Shown here piece after piece: positions 15,544-20,315 of a stretch of DNA of 20,315 nt; positions within the stretch are counted from its first letter, which is position 1; each line of letters starts with the position of its first letter. Below the pieces are notes generated by a model. That model saw only the letters and a list, made by a program, of their open reading frames with translations. It made no database searches and was not told the DNA's origin. Both the position numbers and the translations under genes were made by a program. Source of the DNA: a virus; the IMG/VR virus record IMGVR_UViG_3300028844_000425, positions 1 through 20,315 of that record. One strand, 5' to 3'.

Positions 15544-15610
15544 CCCTTGTTATCTCCTTAAAAAGCTGGCGTACCCACCCTACTCTAGCCAGTTCACTAC
15601 CATATAACAT
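15518..15610 (-). CDS. Possible 30-aa small protein between ssb and the DUF3310 gene
   Basis: This ORF fills most of the 96-bp gap after ssb. The ATG at 15610 follows AAGGGTG at about 8 bases. The peptide has mixed basic, acidic and hydrophobic residues and overlaps the DUF3310 gene by 26 bp in another frame. No family recognised. The ribosome-binding-site-like sequence and the otherwise empty gap support it; the short length and overlap count against it. Confidence 0.35.
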   Translation of the reverse strand: MLYGSELARVGWVRQLFKEITRDDAKYVKI

Positions 15611-15639
15611 ATGTGTAGCACCCTTATTGATGTTATGCT

Positions 15640-16110
15640 TTACGCAGTGTTGCCGAAGGGGATATCGTCATCAAGAGCATTTACTGCACTATAACCGTCA
15701 GGCACAACATCAAGATCTTCTGAGTTGTCATTGTATTCAATAAGCTTAGTAACTTGAACTTTTTGTAGTTCAGTACCAATGCCCATCTTACCTGCATACT
15801 CCCATTCATAGGTCTTGAACAGAACATTTACATCTGAACCATTACCTACCAGAGTATTACCCATGTCATTCTTATTGGAATCCATAAGGGCAGGGCGTTG
15901 ATTTTGTGAACCATCTTTACGATTTACTTTACGTTTGATGGTTACAAAGTCACCACGTTCATCAGACTTATTCTTAATGCTAAGATTCATCTGACGAGCC
16001 TTATCCAACTCACCATCTTTAACAGCAAGATCAACAGACCATACTGGTTCAAAGGTTGTGTTTGGATTTGTTACACTTGCCCAATAAGCTTTACCTGATA
16101 ATGTTGGCAT
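15640..16110 (-). CDS. ssb: Single-stranded DNA-binding protein (T7 gp2.5-like role)
   Basis: A 156-residue protein with an OB-fold-like beta pattern (GKAYWASV, EPVWSVDL, DFVTIKRKV, VNVLFKTYEWEY, KVQVTKLIEY) and an acidic C-terminus containing DDDIPF, the tip sequence of E. coli SSB, followed by four more residues (GNTA). It should coat ssDNA and recruit polymerase and helicase. I choose the ATG at 16110 because GGAG lies about 9 bases before it; the upstream ATG at 16119 directly abuts that element. It leads the second early unit, behind a strong sigma70-like promoter with an operator-like dyad. The family call rests on these patterns and on context. Confidence 0.8.
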   Translation of the reverse strand: MPTLSGKAYWASVTNPNTTFEPVWSVDLAVKDGELDKARQMNLSIKNKSDERGDFVTIKRKVNRKDGSQNQRPALMDSNKNDMGNTLVGNGSDVNVLFKTYEWEYAGKMGIGTELQKVQVTKLIEYNDNSEDLDVVPDGYSAVNALDDDIPFGNTA

Positions 16111-16138
16111 AATTTTCATCTCCTTGTTTTGTTACTGT

Positions 16139-16152
16139 GTGGTCTTAGCCAC
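16139..16152 (-). promoter_or_regulatory. Short inverted repeat in the ssb leader
   Basis: GTGG, a 6-base loop, then CCAC in the ssb leader between the predicted transcription start and the ribosome binding site. The hairpin is weak (4 bp), with no U-tract, so not a terminator. It could affect ssb translation, or be chance. Confidence 0.2.
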
Positions 16153-16165
16153 TTTCTATTTTTGA

Positions 16166-16194
16166 ATTATGACATATGTAAAAATATATGTCAA
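16166..16194 (-). promoter_or_regulatory. Sigma70-like promoter for the ssb-led recombination unit
   Basis: On the minus strand, TTGACA (16194-16189), 17 bp, then CATAAT (16171-16166): a perfect -35, a 5/6 -10 and optimal spacing. It lies six bases after the DNA polymerase stop, in the 81-bp gap before ssb, giving a leader of about 50 nt. Confidence 0.75.
16170..16193. promoter_or_regulatory. Operator-like dyad inside the ssb promoter
   Basis: TGACATAT (16170-16177) and ATATGTCA (16186-16193) form a perfect inverted repeat with 8-bp arms and an 8-bp spacer. It covers the space between -10 and -35 and touches both boxes. A dimeric repressor bound here would block RNA polymerase. No repressor gene is recognised in the window, so the binding protein is unknown. 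The region is AT-rich, and chance symmetry remains possible. Confidence 0.45.
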
Positions 16195-16200
16195 CAACTT

Positions 16201-17850
16201 TTAATGAGTTTCTGCCCAATTGTTTCCAATTTTATACTCACTATCCAGAGTACAATTAACAGACAAACTTTTTTCTACTGTCTTCATTGCTCTTTGAGTG
16301 AGTTCACCAAATCTTTCGGATTGATCGGCACGAATCTCAAACTGATACTCATCGTGGATAGACGCAACAAGATTGTAATCATAATCCTGTTGCGCCATTA
16401 AAGTTATTTGTCGCAACCATTCCTTGCAAATAATTGCACCTGCACCTTGAAGTAACAGGTTCATGGCTGCATGTTGCTGTCGTACTTTCAAAAGTCTACC
16501 ATCAAGTCCACGAATATATCCTGTGCCAGATGCTCTATCAACCTTATCACGCAAGGTCTTTAGTGCTGGCATATTCTTCATGAACTTATCCATGATGACC
16601 TTACCTTCTTTTGCACCACCACCAACAATGCTACCAATCTTAGCTGGCCCTGCCCCATAAATTAGAGCATAGATAAATGTCTTTGCTGCATCTCTGGTAG
16701 GTAGGCCAGCAGCTTTCTGATTTGCAGTATGGATGTCACCACCCACTACCTCATCAGTAAATTTCTTGTCACCCATGTAGTGTGCCAAGCATCTCAGTTC
16801 AAGTGAACTGGCGTCACAACCTAACAGCTTGTACTTATCACTGCTAGTCATCCAAACCTGTCTACATTCCTTGCCGTAGGGAGAATAAACGGCAGGGATC
16901 TGAGCCATGTTGGGTGAGTTGTGTGCCATGCGTCCACTGATGGCCTTCAGAGTAATAACTCTGCCGTGAACTTTGCCATCATCTTTCACAACGTCAAGCC
17001 ATGACTTGACTTGCGAAACTCTTTTTTGCAATAGAAGATACTGTGCAATCTTCTTTGCCTCTGGTATGTCAACGTCTTTAAGTGTACCTTCATCTACAAT
17101 AGGTTGCCCGGTTGGTGTGAAGGTCTTAGGCTCCCAACCCTTACTCATCAAACGTTTACCAATCTGCTGTCTTGATGCAGGATTAAACACCTCTACATTA
17201 TCCTTCAGTCTGTTACCAGTCTTCTCTGAGTAACGTTCTGTTATGATAGGTGGGAAGATGTCCTGCATCTCTTCTTCAATTTCTGTAGCCTGTTCTGATA
17301 GTCTTGCTACCAGACAAGAAGCTTCAGGTATGTTCAAGGTAAATCCATTGGCCTCTTGCTTGTCAACGATTGCTCTTACTTGATGCTCAAGCTTAATAGA
17401 TTTACCAGAGTATTTTTTAAGATATGGTAATAAGTAATTATATAACTTAGTAGTAACTTCTACATCTCTTATACAATAAGTCAACATCTCTTGCGAGAAA
17501 CCAGAGAAGTCATTAAAGTCAATCTTACTCATACCTAATCTTTCACCCCATGCAGCAAGTGAATGACCACCTTCAAGAGATGGGTCATGTAGTTGCGACA
17601 TGATAAGTGTGTCACGAACTTTACTGAGAGGTATTTTACTACCAGTCAGTCTGTTCACTACAGGTGCATCGAAAGACACACCATTGTGCATAATGAAGAC
17701 ATCAACATTCTCTGACCATGCAGGAAAGTTCTTGATGTCTTCACCATACCATGTGTCTACAACACCTGTATCTAAATCCTGTGCAGCAATACAATGTATT
17801 ACAGTTGCATTGATGTCATCAGTTTCGATATCAAGTACTACACGTTTCAT
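16201..17850 (-). CDS. DNA polymerase, family A (T7 gp5-like), Tyr-762 type
   Basis: A 549-residue replicative polymerase with a 3'-5' exonuclease. Exonuclease motifs: D7/E9 (DIET), N56 to D61 (HNGVSFD), and Y125 to D129 (YCIRD). Polymerase motif A: CDASSLELR with D346. Motif B: R386, K390, Y394, Y398-G399. Motif C: HDE at 499-501. All catalytic residues are present. Motif B has Tyr at the position of E. coli Pol I Phe762, as in T7; the published viral polymerase scheme links Tyr762 to virulent phages. It is much shorter than T7 gp5 (704), so a thioredoxin-binding loop is probably missing. The start overlaps the upstream stop as ATGA. Confidence 0.96.
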   Translation of the reverse strand: MKRVVLDIETDDINATVIHCIAAQDLDTGVVDTWYGEDIKNFPAWSENVDVFIMHNGVSFDAPVVNRLTGSKIPLSKVRDTLIMSQLHDPSLEGGHSLAAWGERLGMSKIDFNDFSGFSQEMLTYCIRDVEVTTKLYNYLLPYLKKYSGKSIKLEHQVRAIVDKQEANGFTLNIPEASCLVARLSEQATEIEEEMQDIFPPIITERYSEKTGNRLKDNVEVFNPASRQQIGKRLMSKGWEPKTFTPTGQPIVDEGTLKDVDIPEAKKIAQYLLLQKRVSQVKSWLDVVKDDGKVHGRVITLKAISGRMAHNSPNMAQIPAVYSPYGKECRQVWMTSSDKYKLLGCDASSLELRCLAHYMGDKKFTDEVVGGDIHTANQKAAGLPTRDAAKTFIYALIYGAGPAKIGSIVGGGAKEGKVIMDKFMKNMPALKTLRDKVDRASGTGYIRGLDGRLLKVRQQHAAMNLLLQGAGAIICKEWLRQITLMAQQDYDYNLVASIHDEYQFEIRADQSERFGELTQRAMKTVEKSLSVNCTLDSEYKIGNNWAETH

Positions 17851-18317
17851 AGCTCTACTAACTCTGCCCTTTCATATGGTATGTGAAAAAAGCTTTCACC
17901 TTTTACACGATAGCTGAATAGCTGTTTTACTTCTGATTCGGCAACAACATAATCTTTAATACGCCATGCCATCTTTGCATCGTTACGAATCACATAGAAA
18001 TTAAAGAAGTGATTGTCTGCTCCAAGTTCTGCCATTCGATTTATTAGTTTGTGTTTGCGATAAGGTATCCTGATTTCCTTCCAAGTATCAGGCCAGTCAC
18101 CCTTCCACTGGTTTTTCATCTCTGCTTCTGAGAAGTAGTTATTATCCCCCTTTTTACTCTTGATGTCAAATGAAAAGTCTTCTTTGCTATCAAGAATTGT
18201 ATGTCCATTTTTAATTAGGTATCCAATAACTGCTTCCTTTGCTTTGTTATCATTCTCCTCATAACTAGCACGAATAAAACGTCTATTGTATGCTCCATCT
18301 ATCTTTGCTACTTTCAT
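17847..18317 (-). CDS. Putative PD-(D/E)XK-like protein between helicase and polymerase genes
   Basis: A 156-residue protein joined to both neighbours by 4-bp ATGA overlaps, so tightly bound to replication. It has an early helix (about residues 20-38), then SFDIKS (D51) and FSEAEMK near 62-68, which together could be the Asp and E-x-K of a PD-(D/E)XK nuclease fold. WKEIRIPYRK and a strand pair (HFFNFYVIRND) follow. The nuclease reading is tentative, since the key spacing is not canonical. The protein could instead be an inactive relative with a structural role at the replisome. Confidence 0.5.
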   Translation of the reverse strand: MKVAKIDGAYNRRFIRASYEENDNKAKEAVIGYLIKNGHTILDSKEDFSFDIKSKKGDNNYFSEAEMKNQWKGDWPDTWKEIRIPYRKHKLINRMAELGADNHFFNFYVIRNDAKMAWRIKDYVVAESEVKQLFSYRVKGESFFHIPYERAELVEL

Positions 18318-19975
18318 AGAAAATCTCCTGTATCTTCTGTTGTTGTGTCGGCTTCAAAAGGATTCTCAATCTCTGACATCCTACCTGTGTCTTTATCGTA
18401 CAGAAGATAGGAAGCTACACCTGTCTCACCTGCATAACGGTTCTTCAATACCCTGACTGCTGTTGTGTTAGCTTGTGTTGGGTCTTGTGCTTGCTGGTCA
18501 CGTTCCAAAGCAATAACTGCATCACTGATCTGAGCAATACTGTGTGAGCCACGCAGCATAGACAGTGATATTTCCTTGCCTTGTTCTTGACCCTTATCAC
18601 CAGAAGCTCTACGCAAGTGAGAGACAAGAAGCATTGCACATCGTGTTTCTTCTACAAGTGAACGCAGCTTGGTCATAAGCTGGTCAATGTTCCTACGTTC
18701 ATCCTCACCTTCCAATCCTGATACAAGGATAGATAGGTGATCAATGATAATATATTTACAGTCCAATGCCTTGACCATGTAACGCACACGATTAAGGATT
18801 TCATCTGTAGTAATAGAACCAAAGTGATCAAAGGCATAGAACCTGCGACTGCCAATGGTCTTTTTCTCAAACTCTTTCAGTTGCTCAAGGCTATACTTTT
18901 CACGAACCTCTTTAATGTAGATACGATCACTTGCCTCAACAGACATCAAATGAAATGCAGTCTGCTTGATGTTCTCTTCAAGAGAGAAGACTCCCACATT
19001 ATGTTCTGTGCTTGTTAGCAGGTGATGCATCAACTCACGCATCATACTAGACTTACCTGCACCTGTACCTGCAGTGACAGTAATCAACTCGCCTGTCCGA
19101 ATACCAAACAGCTTATCATTAAGACCCTGATAAGGATAAAGGCAAGTCTCGACATCCTCTTCTTTGTATAGTCTGTCCGATATATCTGCAAGGTTATGGA
19201 TACCTGCAGGTGTGTATGGTTTAGCATCCCACCAAGCACGAGTAAACTCTTCACGCTTGTTCATTTTTAGATACTCATTCGCATCCTTGTATTGCATGTC
19301 CATAATCTTACAACGATTTGGCTCAAACAACTGAGCAACCTTGTTGGCTGCAGCCTTACCCTGATCATCGTTATCAAAGCAGATAACAATAGTTTCAAAC
19401 TGATTCAGATAATCATAGCTACTCTTGATATCTTTCAAGGCAGACTGAGCACCATTCTTGATAGATACAGAAGGCCACTTCGATCCCATCAACTCATAGG
19501 CAGACATGGCATCAAGCTCACCTTCACAAACAGTAATGAACTTACCCCTTTGTCCAAACTTTTGCTGACCAAATAGTTTTCCCTTTGGTAATTGTCCTTC
19601 AGACAGGAAGCCTTTGTTTTGTACCTGCCGAACCTTGTTGGCAATGTGTGTTCCTGATTCATCAAAGTATGGATAGATATGTTTTACCACATCATTACCT
19701 TGTGTCACAGTCTTAACACCATAGAACTGGCAGGTTTGTTGACTTAGTTTCCTGTCTTCTATGGCAGTCACCTGTCCTTCGGTAAAGTGATTGCTGTATA
19801 CACCCTGAACTGGGGCCGGTCTGGTATTATCTTGCATATTGTTTGTATCCCCTTTCGTATATGCTGAACATGAGAAGCAATAGGTATGACCATCAGAGTA
19901 GGTGATGTTTGCATCTGATGAGCCACATGCATCGCATGGACCTCTTGACACTTCTTTTGAATCTGTATGTTCCAT
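18314..19975 (-). CDS. Bifunctional primase-helicase (T7 gp4-like)
   Basis: Synthesises primers and unwinds DNA at the fork. Numbering from the upstream in-frame ATG at 19987: zinc ribbon Cys 18, 21, 37 and 40, nearly identical to T7 gp4 C17/20/36/39; TOPRIM residues E155 and E157 (CEGELDA) and D205/D207 (CFDNDDQGK); Walker A GTGAGKSS with K312; Walker B YIIIDHLS near D416; SHLRR and LKNRYAGETG as later RecA-core motifs; an acidic tail ending DTGDFL, like the polymerase-contacting gp4 tail. I prefer the ATG at 19975 (553 aa), as GGGGAG precedes it by about 4 bases and the upstream stop ends one base away; 19987 has no ribosome binding site. Confidence 0.95.
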   Translation of the reverse strand: MEHTDSKEVSRGPCDACGSSDANITYSDGHTYCFSCSAYTKGDTNNMQDNTRPAPVQGVYSNHFTEGQVTAIEDRKLSQQTCQFYGVKTVTQGNDVVKHIYPYFDESGTHIANKVRQVQNKGFLSEGQLPKGKLFGQQKFGQRGKFITVCEGELDAMSAYELMGSKWPSVSIKNGAQSALKDIKSSYDYLNQFETIVICFDNDDQGKAAANKVAQLFEPNRCKIMDMQYKDANEYLKMNKREEFTRAWWDAKPYTPAGIHNLADISDRLYKEEDVETCLYPYQGLNDKLFGIRTGELITVTAGTGAGKSSMMRELMHHLLTSTEHNVGVFSLEENIKQTAFHLMSVEASDRIYIKEVREKYSLEQLKEFEKKTIGSRRFYAFDHFGSITTDEILNRVRYMVKALDCKYIIIDHLSILVSGLEGEDERRNIDQLMTKLRSLVEETRCAMLLVSHLRRASGDKGQEQGKEISLSMLRGSHSIAQISDAVIALERDQQAQDPTQANTTAVRVLKNRYAGETGVASYLLYDKDTGRMSEIENPFEADTTTEDTGDFL

Positions 19976-19976
19976 A

Positions 19977-20213
19977 CTACTCCCCATTCGTTGAGCCTGT
20001 TAGCATCCAATTATTGATCCACTTGTCCAGAGTTTGTTCACCCTCATCGACATCACCCATGTAGGTGGTGACTAGATTGTGAGCAGCATCTAACATTTCC
20101 TGCACTTTAAATTCAAGCAACTCCAGATCCTGCTGGTCTTCTGTCTGCCAGATAACTCCAGAAAAAACTCTGTCGTATTTATCGCCAAGCAACGTCAAAG
20201 AATTTTTATGCAT
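19977..20213 (-). CDS. 78-aa acidic hypothetical protein heading the replication unit
   Basis: The first clear gene of the leading early transcription unit. It is acidic and helical (residues about 24-50), followed by a TLDKWINNWM segment. AGGAG lies 7 bases before its ATG, and a sigma70-like promoter is just upstream. Its TAG is one base before the chosen primase-helicase start. First-position genes in such units are often host-takeover or regulatory proteins, but nothing here shows a function. Confidence 0.65.
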   Translation of the reverse strand: MHKNSLTLLGDKYDRVFSGVIWQTEDQQDLELLEFKVQEMLDAAHNLVTTYMGDVDEGEQTLDKWINNWMLTGSTNGE

Positions 20214-20228
20214 GAGTTTTCTCCTGTT

Positions 20229-20315
20229 TCAATTTCTGGTGAAGTATACACTGCGAACTACGTCATTGTCAACCACATGTAACATTCGTGGTGCTAACTT
20301 TGTTTCAAATCCCAT
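20229..20315 (-). CDS. Possible short ORF or gene end at the window edge
   Basis: The minus strand is open from an ATG exactly at the last bases of the window to a TGA at 20229, 28 codons plus stop. It may be a tiny gene or the C-terminus of a longer one cut by the edge. It ends 15 bp before the next gene and contains the promoter at 20243-20272, which makes it either an ORF with an internal promoter or non-coding leader DNA. No family recognised. Confidence 0.35.
   Translation of the reverse strand: MGFETKLAPRMLHVVDNDVVRSVYFTRN
20243..20272 (-). promoter_or_regulatory. Sigma70-like promoter for the replication unit
   Basis: On the minus strand, TTGACA (20272-20267), 18 bp, then TATACT (20248-20243): a perfect -35, a 5/6 -10, spacing one longer than optimal. 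Initiation near 20236 gives a short leader containing AGGAG before the ATG at 20213. It drives the 78-aa protein, primase-helicase, nuclease-like protein and polymerase, and lies inside the short edge ORF. Confidence 0.6.

Noticed and set aside
1-20315. tRNA genes, CRISPR arrays, insertion sequences, attachment sites
   Set aside because: Reading both strands gave no cloverleaf-like segment, spaced direct repeats, transposase or integrase; coding density leaves almost no room for them.

Overview
This window looks like part of a lytic, T7-like marine podophage genome. It is visibly AT-rich and densely packed. The T7-type replication set (zinc-finger primase-helicase, family A DNA polymerase, endonuclease I, ssDNA-binding protein, RecB/Cas4-like exonuclease, DUF3310 protein), a B12-dependent ribonucleotide reductase and a large internal virion protein together suggest a podovirus of marine Alphaproteobacteria (pelagiphage- or roseophage/cobavirus-like). 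That host assignment is inference from family recall; no search was run. No phage RNA polymerase, integrase, tRNA, CRISPR array or IS element is visible.

Layout: bases 1-7460 are on the plus strand and hold the end of the virion module plus lysis genes. These are a 5'-truncated giant internal virion protein, an acidic virion-associated protein, a two-TM holin-like protein, several tiny ORFs, a T4-type lysozyme, a beta-rich structural protein and a GTA-type holin. Nearly every junction from 3691 to 6246 is a TAATG or ATGA overlap or a 1-nt gap. Bases 7395-20315 are on the minus strand and read leftward. They form four units, each preceded by a sigma70-like promoter: (1) 78-aa protein, primase-helicase, nuclease-like protein, DNA polymerase; (2) ssb, 30-aa ORF, DUF3310, exonuclease, endonuclease I, 110-aa protein; (3) ribonucleotide reductase and a 217-aa protein; (4) glycosyltransferase, a glycosyltransferase-methyltransferase-DUF115-like fusion, and terminase small subunit. 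The two strands converge with the terminase and holin genes overlapping antisense by 66 bp.

How the genes fit together: unit 1 and 2 products would copy, recombine and resolve phage DNA, unit 3 supplies dNTPs, and unit 4 pairs sugar/methyl-transfer enzymes with DNA packaging. The plus strand supplies virion and lysis proteins. The promoters look bacterial, so early transcription probably uses host RNA polymerase.

The strongest anomalies are: an exact 71-bp tandem duplication that frameshifts an otherwise complete ribonucleotide reductase (possibly an assembly or circularisation artefact); an operator-like inverted repeat inside the ssb promoter; and the three-domain glycan-type fusion protein under its own promoter.
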